Shown piece after piece: positions 11,277-21,795 of a stretch of 64,000 nucleotides of DNA. The stretch lies in NCBI GenBank assembly GCA_001931875.2, contig MSJH02000546.1:310001-374000 (forward strand), in the 5' to 3' direction. Origin of the DNA: Byssochlamys sp. IMV 00236 (Eukaryota; Ascomycota; Eurotiomycetes; Eurotiales; Thermoascaceae). The notes under the pieces are model-generated. The model was given only the letters and a program-made list of their open reading frames with translations, ran no database searches and was not told where the DNA came from. Position numbers and translations under genes: made by a program. Position 1 is the stretch's first letter, and each line of letters starts with the position of its first letter.

Positions 11277-11282
11277 CCGAGG
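11277..11282 (-). promoter_or_regulatory. Candidate FarA/FarB site (CCTCGG), distal
   Basis: A second CCTCGG in the same orientation, about 425 bases upstream of the thiolase ATG. Confidence 0.4.
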
Positions 11283-11760
11283 CTCACGGCACGCACGGTA
11301 ACTGGTACTTGGATATACCGCTGTTTTAGTACTGCAGATTATGTACCTGATACTTCAAGTTGAACATCAGTTTGTCCGGCTTACTGTGGAGCGGAACCGT
11401 GACATCTGGCTATTGCACTGAGTAAGAATAATGCTGCTGTTCATATTCAAGAGATCGTGCCTTTCAATACTTCACTATTCTGAGCCCACCTTTAATTACC
11501 TCGGGAGTGAGTTGATGCGGGTTGCATGCTGTCATGTCTGATCCCTCTTCACCCCCTGGGTAAGTAATAGTATCCTAGAAAAAACCAAACAGAACAATTA
11601 GGAGATAATGACTGGCGTCATAAGAAAATCTAAACAGAATTTGATATATGGAACTAGAAAAAGGAAGGTATATATAAACAGAGCCCAAAAGAAATAGTAT
11701 CCAACAGAAGGAAAAAAAGAAAGAAAAGTAAACACCGCACCAATGGGGAATGAATGAACT

Positions 11761-13429
11761 TCAAGCCAACACGGCTTCTTTCCTTGGCGTAAGCCGCACC
11801 TCAACACCTGTTTGCTTCACGAACCAGGTGTTGCAAGTTTCCCACTCCTTATTCTGATCCCACATCTCGATCTTGAAGTGTCTGAGGACCTGGGGCACCA
11901 GCTTGTGGAGCTCTGCCAGGGAGATATTCTTGCCAATGCACGTTCTCGTTCCGTAACCGAAGTGCAGCATATGCTTTTCCATGTTGGTCGCGTCTCCTTC
12001 GAGCCAGCGGTCAGGCCGGTATTGGTCTGCGTCTTCGCCAAAGATCGACTTGTCAAACTGGACGACAGCACCGTTCATACCGACGCGGTAGCCAGACGGG
12101 ATGTATGTGCCACAGAGCTCCATGCCCTCGGCCGGGGCGAGGCGGGCCATGGTCAAGCCAACACTGGGGTGAACACGGAATGCTTCCTTGATACAGGCGC
12201 AGAGGTAGGGGAGCTTGATGGCGTCGGAGTACTTGCAGGGGAAGGTGAGCTCTCCTTTCTCAGTGGCTTCGTCGATCTCTGCAACGACCTTGTTATAGGC
12301 AGACGGAGTCTTCATCAGGTAGTAGAAAACGGCACGGAAGGCAATGGCAGTCGTGTCCGATCCGGCGAACCTAGATAAACTCATGTTAGAGGGAGTTGGT
12401 CCTTCTTGATGAGCGAGACTTGTTTGCACTTACAAGCCAACCCATGCCTCTTGCGTGATTTCGCCCATCTTGAAGTCGACCTTCTCGCCTTTCTCCTGGT
12501 AGATGTCATAGAGCTGCTGCAGGAGATCGGTACGCTTTTCAGTTTGAACAGCCCCCTCACCGAAACGCTTCGAGACGCATTCTCTGGCCGCATGCGCGAC
12601 TGTATCGATGGCTTTCAGAGCTTTGAGGGAGCCTGGAACCGCGATGGCCGAGCCCAGGATGAGGGGACGAAGGTACGTTGGACCGACTCCTGTCACGCAG
12701 AGGAACGGAGTCAGAAGCTCCAGAGCATTGATCCATCCCTCATGATCATGGCTTTTCTCCATGAAGCCGAACATCCGGCCGAAGTACAGCTCGCCAATCA
12801 CGTCGAATGCATACCTACGCACTGGTTAATATCCTCATGCAACGGATACGCAGAAAAGACTGAAGAACACACCATTGAACCCATGTTCCGAGATCAAAAG
12901 GCTCATTCTTGTTTGTATGCTCCTTCATCTTCTGCATAAACACCTCAGAGCAACGGTCGATGTACCGCTCCGACTGCAACACATTCGAGAGAGAATAGAC
13001 ATGGTTGACGATGCGCCTTCTCTCGCCGTGAAGCTTGTCAAGGATTCCGGTGAAGTTATCGGGGTACTTGCTGAAGGTATTGTTACTCCAGACAGGATAG
13101 AAATCTGTCTTGTTCAAGGCATCCTTGATCCGGTAGATCTTCTTGATGGCATCTGGCGAAGCACAGGCGACTTCATTGGGTCCAATCCGGATGAGCGGTC
13201 CATACTTCTCATGGAGACGCCTCTGCGTCTTTTCCATGTCACCCCGGATGATCTGCAGCATGTACCATGTTCGGCTGACGGTAGCCAGCCATGGCCCCGG
13301 CACTTTGCTCAGAGGGTGAAGGGTTCTGGCATAGATGATCCATACAATCCAATACAGAACAAAGGCACCAGAAAACAGGCCTAAAGAATAAAGAGGGGAT
13401 ACGGTCTGCAAAGCCGCTGTGAACGCCAT
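11761..13429 (-). CDS. Cytochrome P450 monooxygenase (pisatin-demethylase-like class)
   Basis: Three exons (12873-13429, 12434-12814, 11761-12370) give 515 residues. An N-terminal membrane helix (about residues 15-35) is followed by the proline hinge HPLSKVPGP. The I-helix is LFAGSDTTA, formed exactly across intron 2. The ExxR motif lies in KEAFR, the PERF-like segment is YRPDRW, and the heme loop is FGYGTRTCIG with the ligand at Cys457. The splice joining VQW to YAFDVIGE restores the usual helix-C region. All catalytic elements are present, so this is an intact ER-bound heme monooxygenase. The sequence style resembles fungal CYP57-type enzymes such as pisatin demethylase. No biosynthetic core gene lies beside it, so the substrate cannot be told. 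Confidence 0.93.
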
Positions 13430-14944
13430 CTTCAGGACTTGGAGATTACCTGAAGCGAAGGCTTCTTCAGCAAGGAACGGAAGAGAAAAGAGAGTAAAGA
13501 AGAGAAAGGGACAGGTTTGGCTTTGGATACAGCTGCTCGCGCAGCCTCTCTTTTAACTACATACTATACTCAGCACAGTCAGCAGCGTGGCATCCACAAT
13601 GCTAGCCAAGCACTCGGTCTTACCACTAATACCCCATCTGTCAAAACGTCCACGAGCTAGGTTCCCCGTGGCGAGCCCGTTCGTCTCAAGCCCACGGGCT
13701 GCGACCTGCCTAGAACGAGACAATGACATCCACCTCTTCGGGACGTTCACCCAGGATAACCTGCTTCTCTCTAGCGGACATCCTTCGGAACCGCAAATTG
13801 TGGACGTTTGAAAGACGCCACCAGAAAGCTGTCGGGAATCGGGATATCTACCCTAGAGTTCGGCTAATGCACTCTACATAAGCTACGATACCTAGGGTGA
13901 AAACTTGATATGGAATAGATCGTGGTCGGATCCTTTCCAGAAGGCCTAATTGAGATCATGAGCTCTAGGAAGCCCATCAGGTGCGGCATAATATTATTTC
14001 TAAGAGGCGGGGGTTTCACATATGATTGCATATACCCCTCACTTATTCGTTTAACAAGATGCCAACCCCCCCGTCTTTTCATACAGGGGGAACAGAAGTC
14101 CACGGAACCCCAGGTTCAGAGCTTTGAGAACCCGTCTCTGTACAATTAGGTACTTCTCGACTCCCGAAAAACTTTCTTCAACCAAGAAGACTAATGCACA
14201 CTAAATCAGACAGGGCGCCACTGCAGTCCTGACTCCTTGGCCCCGGAAAACAATGGCCAAGTCCGAGCTTACCCATCTTCGACCCTGAGGCGACGCCGTG
14301 CCATTATCCTGGGAAAAGAGGACTGAAGAAAAGCGAAAAGAGCGTGAAGAAGACCAGGTCTTGAAACAAGCTGCGCCGCCCGGTAGTCTGGTTGTTCCTG
14401 GTTTGGCGTCTCTTCTGATATGTCCCAAATTTACGAGCTGGTCCACCGGATTGTGGGGCCGGACAGCGCCTCCGGAGAGATAGACTCGTGGACGGCGCAG
14501 CTGTCAAGATGTTGTATAGAGTTTACTGACTAGTTAGGGTACGCACGTTGAGTATTATTACCGACTGCGATGTGGCCGCGCGAGGAGCGCCGAGAGGTTG
14601 GTACCAAGGCGGCAGGCGAAGAGGCGTAGTACTAGTCTGACAGATCGTCTCAGGTGTATTGGAACACGAACCCGAAAGCTTGGAAGCAGCGAGTAGTTAT
14701 TGCTTTTTATTTCTTTATTTTTTTATTTTTCTTGGATATGTCACTGATCTGACTCCGTAAGGCGTTTCTAAGAGTCCGGGGTCCGATCGTGTGGATTTAC
14801 AGTGCTTATATCTCAAAGGAGTTCCTCGGTCCCGTTGCGTTAAGTAATCTCGAAGACGAGGACTTTGTTGTAAGGATCTCGTTAACGAAAGCGCTGGGTA
14901 CTTTTGTTTCTGTTTCTTTTTTGGGGGATCTTTTTTTTGGCACA
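13430..14944. other. Intergenic region between the P450 and the CFEM receptor (divergent)
   Basis: A 1.5-kb spacer between divergently transcribed genes. It holds T-rich tracts (14700-14735 and 14900-14945) near the receptor start. Short frames exist on both strands but none shows a domain or gene structure. Confidence 0.55.
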
Positions 14945-16640
14945 ATGAAGGTGAAGTGGGTGTTTTCCATAGCCGTGGCTGGCCTTTTGGCTATTGTTCA
15001 AGCCCAGGGTCAGATGCCAGCATGTGCGGTATGTTGCAGCGAACGATCCCCTACTATCCCAAAAGGCCAGAACTGATGCATTTCCTCTTCCAGACAAAAT
15101 GCTTGGGGACATATCTCGCAAACTCCACCTGCAGCGCAACTGACTTCGCATGTATATGCGCGGACGTGACCTTGATGAATGGTGTGCAAGACTGTGTTCT
15201 CGGTAGCTGCACAATCAAACAGAGTTTAAGTGAGCAGATCCAGATAATACTCCTATTCTGCGCGCGCTGACATCCCTAAAGCGGCCAAAAATGAAACATC
15301 GACTCTTTGCGGCGACCCAATTCGAGACAGGACAACGGTCACTCCCGTCATTACAGGAGTATCAGGAGGCCTTGCTATTATTGCGGTTTTCCTCCGACTC
15401 TGGGATCAGTATAACAATCTGCAGATTGGTGACATGACTGCGGTCGCATCACTGGTAAGTTACTTGCAGGTGTCTGAGTTCGTCAGCGATCGAAACTAAT
15501 TGTCGCCTTTCTTTCCCGCAGGTTCTCGCGCTCCCGATGGGAGGATTGGAGTTTGCCAGTACGTTATTGTCCGAAAGTTATGCGCAGGTGTACAACACCA
15601 TCGATCCAATGCTAATCGGCAAAATAGTGTCACATCTAGGATTCGGAAAAGATATCTGGACCTTACCATTCAACAATATCACCAAGATCATCCAGGTAAG
15701 TCACTCTATTATTCCTCCCGGGACGATTGGACGCATTCGACTAACTAAAGGGCTTTTACTGCAGTATACCTGGCTGACCGAAATCTTCTACATGGCCGCG
15801 ATGGGATTCACCAAAATCACGATCCTGTGCCTGTATCTGAAAGTGTTCCCATCGAAGCCGTTCCGAACCACTTGCTTCGTCACTATCGGCGTCTGTATTA
15901 TATTCGCGCTCGTCTTCTCACTGGGCACAGTTTTCCACTGCTGGCCGGTCTCGTATGGGTGGACTGAGTGGAGTGGAGAGACGCAAGGATATTGCATCAA
16001 TTTCAACGCTTTTGCTTGGGCTCATGCCATTGTCAACATCATCCTCGACTTGTTCGTCATCTTTTTACCGATCCCGCAACTACTTCGACTGGCTCTGGGA
16101 ACTAGGAGGAAAATTCATGTGATACTCATGTTCAGCGTCGGATTCTTGTGAGTACCGTCAATTACATAACTGGAGGGAAATGGCTAACTAAGACGGTATA
16201 GTATCACGATTGTCAGTGTCATTCGTCTCAGTTCCCTCGTTCAGTTCGCCCGGTCCAACAATGCGACATGTAAGTTATTGTTCATTCAGCAGAGAAGAGT
16301 ATACAACTGATCACCAAACAAAACAGATGACAACGTGCCGACCGCATACTGGAGTGTGTTGGAAGCCTTCGTCAGCATCATCTGCACATGCATGCCAGCC
16401 GTCCGATCCATCCTCCGACGAGTCTTCCCAACGTGCTTTGGCAGCTCTAACGACCCGAACTCCTACGAAGACCGGAACTACCGGATCTCATCGTCGCGGA
16501 ATTTGACCGGAACAGGAATTACGAAGACGGTCCAACATACTGTCAGCATCTTGCCGAAGAGCGGTGATTCTGATGTGATCGAACTGATGGATAACGAGGA
16601 GAACGAACGCCATAATAACGGAAGGGAGAATGGCTGGTGA
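14945..16640 (+). CDS. CFEM-domain seven-helix receptor (PTH11-like GPCR)
   Basis: Seven exons (14945-15028, 15094-15229, 15282-15454, 15522-15695, 15765-16147, 16202-16269, 16327-16640), all phase-consistent, give 443 residues. A signal peptide (VFSIAVAGLLAIVQA) is followed by an eight-cysteine CFEM domain (about residues 26-90). Seven predicted membrane segments follow, including KITILCLYLKVF and LDLFVIFLPIPQLLRL, the latter typical of the fungal rhodopsin-like PTH11 class. The cytosolic tail is hydrophilic. PTH11-type receptors sense surface or chemical cues and signal through G proteins; CFEM ectodomains may bind heme, iron or surface ligands. The final exon order was set by the splice sites and continuity of the helices. 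The ligand is unknown. Confidence 0.9.
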
Positions 16641-18204
16641 ATTCGGTGGTAGTTACCATTCGGGAAAAAAAAGCCTGACCATTCTTCTATTCTATGTTTT
16701 TACTAGATTATATCCCTTTTTCATTTCATTTGTATCTATCTATCTATACCTAATGTACCGTAACCAGACATTCCCTATACATATACATACATACATTCAC
16801 ACCTTCCAACGTCCCAATTAGTAGTAACTAGTAACCACGTAACCACCACTTAGACAACTTCGCCCCGCGGTCCACACCCTCCGTACCATAACGACAAAAC
16901 TGGCACCATGACCGCAGCTTACTCTACAGTAACATTATGTTAGATAAGTAACGTAACTAACAACGGCTTGCGCTCCCCTGTCACTTTTTGTCACAGTCAC
17001 AGTCACACGAGCTATGAGCGGCCCGAGCAAAGCGGGCCGAGGCGAAGTTTGACAGCCGAAGCCCAAGTTAGTTGCTTTAGTTGACCCAAGGATCTGTCTT
17101 CCCGTGTCTCAACTGTCTGCAGGACGCGTTGGTAGGGAGTCTAGTCTATCTAACCTGTGGTTGATGAGTATTATTATGTATTATATCCTCCAACTTTCCT
17201 GGAACACAGATTTCGAGGTCAATCAGCTGAGAAGACCCATGAAGAAAGATACTAGATACCCATCTGAACAGTCATACAGAACTGCATAATCATATCACTA
17301 AACCTGGTAACATCAATAATAATAACTTAGATCCTCCGCCTCATCTAATCCTGATACCTCCCTCCTCGTCAGAATTCACCGCGGTAGCCGCCTAGACTAC
17401 TCTAACCCCCAGTCCATTTACCCAACTCATATCAGCGTCTATCTAGTGTAAGCCCTTGGGTCCTCTAGAGTCGTCGGATCAGCACATCCGCAGGAAATTA
17501 GTTTAATCGGTCCGAAAAGGAACACCATGCATGCCACACTAACTTACCTCAGCCAATGGTTCGGGAATGTTCACTGCTGCGCCGCATAACGCCAAGGGGG
17601 AAAGTCTGAACTTTGTTGTGAAGAAAATATGGTAATTAAATATAGTTAGTTAGTTACGTAGTTAGTTAGCTTAGTTAGATAGGGTACGGAGTATCTAGCC
17701 TAACTGACTCACTGACTAGACTAATTTTCCTGAATCAGATTCAGGCATATTATTAGTGGTTCGTGAGCCCGTTACTTAGTTAAGTGAAGCTGGATCGGCT
17801 TCTGGCCAGGGCGGTTTGCGCACGGAGTTCTCGGGGAGGCCCGAGGTTCAGATTCTCATTCTGGTAATCGATTTTTCTTTTCTATCTAGGTATCTAGACG
17901 AGCTTCAAACAAGTTCCAGACCCGTGGATTGGATTGAGTTGAATTAAGAAAACATAAACGGTGAAGATTACCGAGAGGCCAAGAAAAAAAAGAAAACGGC
18001 TCTCCGCCCTAACTTGAGTCTAACTTAAATCTAATAATTCTCGTCGAATAAAAAGAATATTACTTAACTTATTCAGCTTCTTTTTTTGGAGGGGATTGGC
18101 CCCTAACGAGGTTAATTATTAACTCAGTAACTTAGTAGTTACGAGTTAGTAATTATTACCGGTGGCGGGACAAGAATCCGTCGCGGCGTCGCCGACTAAT
18201 AATA

Positions 18205-18223
18205 CTCAATACGGAGTATTGAG
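18205..18223. repeat. Perfect inverted repeat, 8-bp arms, 3-base loop
   Basis: CTCAATAC and GTATTGAG flank GGA. The centre contains the recurrent 9-mer TACGGAGTA. Confidence 0.9.
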
Positions 18224-18534
18224 GATGAAAAATCAGCTCGAAGGATTCTTAGTAGTAGTTGTGGCTGCGCCGTAGTAACTAGATGAAACATGGGAAATTC
18301 GTCACGGGCTCTCTAGCTCGTCTCTCGCACGTTGGGAGGCGTTTTATGGCGGATATTCTCCGGGTTAGTTCGTTTCCATCGCGGGATTTCGGGGGAGGGG
18401 AGGTTGTTGGTGAAGAAAATAAGGTGTTTTAGACGGCACGGCTGTCAGAACTTTGTCGTTATCTACCTTGACGTGCATGATGTTGTGAGTTGTTACACGA
18501 AACGATCGAGGAATCGGACATAACTCGAGACCGA

Positions 18535-18560
18535 AGTACAGTACTGACCTGTACTGTACT
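18535..18560. repeat. Perfect inverted repeat, 9-bp arms, 8-base loop
   Basis: AGTACAGTA and TACTGTACT are separated by CTGACCTG, about 310 bases from the previous hairpin. Confidence 0.9.
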
Positions 18561-19168
18561 TAACTACTCCTTAAGTATCTACTGGTAACTACTACTGTAC
18601 GTCTTTGCTAGGTTCTTCCTTCGTCCCGTGGGTCACGCCGATCGTGATGAGCGGGAGATCATCGTGATGAATAAATACTTAGAAGTCGATATGCTTTTTT
18701 CTTCAATTGCCAATAATTAATTAACTTATTATTATTATCCTCCTACATTTCGTATACCGCCAACTCTTTTTCCCCCTTCCCCCCCCCCTTTTTTTTTATT
18801 TTCATCCCCCTATTCTATCACCTCGTTCGCGACCCTCGAGCTACAAGAAACCTTCAACGCCACTCCCACAGCAAAGATGAGCTATCCAATACTTGGCACT
18901 GGGCATCTCTGCAAGAGATATTACTTAGTTAACATTAAACAAAATCTAGATCTGACCCAAGACCCAATAATCCTTCCTCTACAATCAGCCACCCGTCTCT
19001 TCCCCGGCTCTAAAAATCCAGATACTTCTCTACGATTGGACGCACAGAGCTAGTATATTTTTTAAACGATTTAAACGAAGCGGCCTGAGCGTTAGCATGA
19101 GAGTGAAAGTAGATTAGATACAATAATAACGGCGTTCCCGCGAATAATAATGGGCACGTTCCCTTTTT

Positions 19169-19188
19169 NNNNNNNNNNNNNNNNNNNN
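19169..19188. other. Assembly gap (20 N)
   Basis: Twenty N bases flanked by T runs on both sides (T5 before, T9 after). The true gap length is unknown. A long homopolymer or low-complexity tract is the likely cause. Confidence 0.98.
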
Positions 19189-20530
19189 TTTTTTTTTAGA
19201 GTCTCGATTCCGAGGAGAAATGGATAGGAATGATAATAATATACTTTTTATGGCTTCGATTCTTGGTCGTTGGTTCGCTTTCTGATGCGTTTAAAATAGG
19301 TCTGGTGGCACGGTGGTGAATAGTAATTATTACAGAAGGTTAGGAAGGAAAAAATCAAGGAACTGGATATCTGTGCTTTGTGCCACTGTGGGGATATAGA
19401 CACGGTCACCAGTGCCAGATGTTGCGTATGGAATAATGGAGACAAATCGTTCGAAGCAGCTATGTAAACAGCTATATGTAACTAGTTAACTAAGTTAACC
19501 GGCGAGTAACCAGGATACTATTACACATAAGAATGGGGACATCTGAAAATGACAGCCTCTAAGTAGCATCAGAAACGGCCGCGTTTCCACCCGTAATAAC
19601 TTCGGATAGTGAGCCGCTTGACGGCGTAACGTTAACTACAATTCGAACAGTGAACAGCATAAAGATGTGAGACATCGGCAATCCAACCCGAAACCTATAT
19701 CATATATGAGACAAGACTCTGGCTTGATTGAGTTTTCGAGTATCCACGCACCTCCTTAAAAACCTTCTGTTAGAGATCCAGACATACCAACACGGAATTC
19801 TCCTTTTTGGTCGACTGGCAAAAAGCCATCACCTTTCAAATCAACACGTCCTTCGTGAGTATAACATCATATTCCATGATGTGGCCAACGAACATATCAG
19901 AACCAAGTCAACTGATAGGAGATTCTGTACTCTCCTGATTTTCTCAGCATAACTTCTAAATTCTGGACCCTCCAGATCTTCTCAGCAAAAGTTCTGAGCG
20001 CTTGCACAGGTATCGCCAAGTCTCTCTCTAGGGGATGGCGAGGAGGACGACCAACAACATTGTTGAAGGGCAGATCCAGCTGTGTAGTAGTCGTAGTTAT
20101 GCCATCATGTAAGACTCTAGTAACAGATATTGAGTTATCCGTTCGAGATAATTTAAGAATTCAGACTCCGACAATCCTATTTCTACCACAAAACTCAGCT
20201 TCGCATTTGTCAAAGCCAGATGGAGTCAGGAGCATTCAGCCTCCCTTTTCCAATTTCCCACGATAATTGTCATCGAACCGAAAGACCAAACGTCACAACC
20301 GATAATTATGGCACATAGCTCGAGCAGAATTAACAGCCTGCTGAATATATCTATTCGAGGTCGGGATGTCAAATAAGTAAAAATTCCGGTAATAGACTCT
20401 GAATGTTGGAACCGGCTGAGTTCACATAATAATAAGAGCAGATCAACATATGATGTGATTTACGTTTTTGTGCAGAAGGACTTCACCAACATCTCTCTCT
20501 TATAGTGATCGAGCTCTGAATCCCATTTCT

Positions 20531-20708
20531 GTATAAAAAAAGAATTGACTATATTTGCTTATTTGCGACTGATCATCACTTAGTCTGGGTGATTATACCG
20601 CGGAGATAGATATAAAGATAAAAAATTAATCTCGAGTTTAGTCTTGCTGAAGCGCTTGTCAATAATATTCTAAAGACTCTTCTTATAAGCTCCCGTTGGT
20701 GATGAATG
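20531..20708. repeat. Diverged direct repeat, copy A
   Basis: It begins GTATAAAAAAAGAATTGACT and runs to CTCCCGTTGGTGATGAATG. It is homologous to 20823-21000 at an offset of 292 bases. The first 35 bases are nearly identical, then mismatches accumulate, mostly C/T and G/A. Confidence 0.75.
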
Positions 20709-20822
20709 GAATTTATATTATTTATAGCAGATAGCCCTCGCTTAATCAGGAAATTGAATGATCTTATCGCAAATTCATGTGCAAGATTTATGATAAATTC
20801 CACGATTAAGATTCCTATTTTT

Positions 20823-21000
20823 GTATAAAAAAAGAATTGACTATATTTGCTTATTCGCGACCGATTATTACTCAGTCTAGAAGATTGCACTGTAGAGATA
20901 GAAGTGTAAAGATAAAGTACTGGTCTCAAGTTTAGTCTTGCTAAAGCTCATCGACGGCGTTCCAACGACTCTATTCTTGTAAACCCCCGTTGGTGGTAAA
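20823..21000. repeat. Diverged direct repeat, copy B
   Basis: This is the partner of copy A and ends CCCCCGTTGGTGGTAAATAG. The sequence beyond each copy is unrelated, so the pair is two fragments and not a long tandem array. Confidence 0.75.
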
Positions 21001-21795
21001 TAGCTGCTGTTTCACTTCTTTCGCCAGTTGCGCAAGAGGATCCTCGGATTCGGATTCAACTGAGAATTCAGAAGATGAGAGCTCAGAAGATAAAGACTTA
21101 GATGCGTTCGAGGTGGATTGAAGGAAAGTCCACAATAGGTGAAAAAGTGAAAAGGAAGTATGAGAGAAGTAAGGAGGAAGTAAGAAATCAGGCGGGTCAA
21201 ATAGGCACTCACAACTGATGAAAAGAGAAAGGCAGTGAAGTCCCTTGGTTGTCTGTGGCTGTTTTAATCACTGCCTTGCTACAGAAGGTGATAGATATCA
21301 TCAATAAATCCCATAGAATGTCGACAGTGAATGATCCATTCCATATCTAACGTATTACTACTACTGCTACTCTCCTAGTTGTTATCATCAAATCCTTTCC
21401 CGTCGAAGGAAATCAATACCATTGCCAATTTCCCTCTCTCGCTAATCATAAGCTCTCTATGTCGCAGCTTCTTTCAACTCTAGGACCTGACATTTATCAG
21501 GCCATGAAAGAGGAAAGGAAAAAGCTCCATGTCTGAATGGAGCTCCATCCTTTCCACAGTCTGAAAACTCAATTATTGTTCTTTACTGCTCCTCCTCATC
21601 TTTTTTGTCCGTGCATCGTCACCGGCATCATAGATCAGAATAACGATGGGGGAAGAAGCACAATGGGAAAATACAAAAACAAGCACACGCATTCTACATC
21701 GTGATCGGGGAAGCAGACACTCCAAATCCGCGCCATCCATCAGGACCTATGTAAAACATATGCAGCCCAAGAAAGATCATCATTCAAGGCAGCAT

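Larger units (their letters stand above)
10854..11760. other. Thiolase promoter and P450 3' flank
   Basis: It contains the two CCTCGG hexamers listed separately and a GC-rich patch at about 11020-11060 (AGCTCGAGCTCCGCGAAGCT-like). No gene is seen. Confidence 0.6.
16641..21795. other. AT-rich gene-free island with assembly gap
   Basis: Some 5.1 kb lack any credible gene on either strand. It contains TTAG/GTTA tetranucleotide stretches (17640-17685), two perfect short inverted repeats (18205-18223, 18535-18560), two copies of TACGGAGTA (17695, 18210), the N gap and a diverged direct repeat (20531-21000). The composition and decayed repeats suggest old mobile-element remnants. I cannot name the element. 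Confidence 0.65.

Noticed and set aside
17790..17875. A possible degenerate tRNA with a CGGGGAGGCCCG variable-arm-like hairpin and GAGGTTCAGATTCTC
   Set aside because: The T stem has a mismatch and a wobble, and no acceptor stem pairs with the 3' side.
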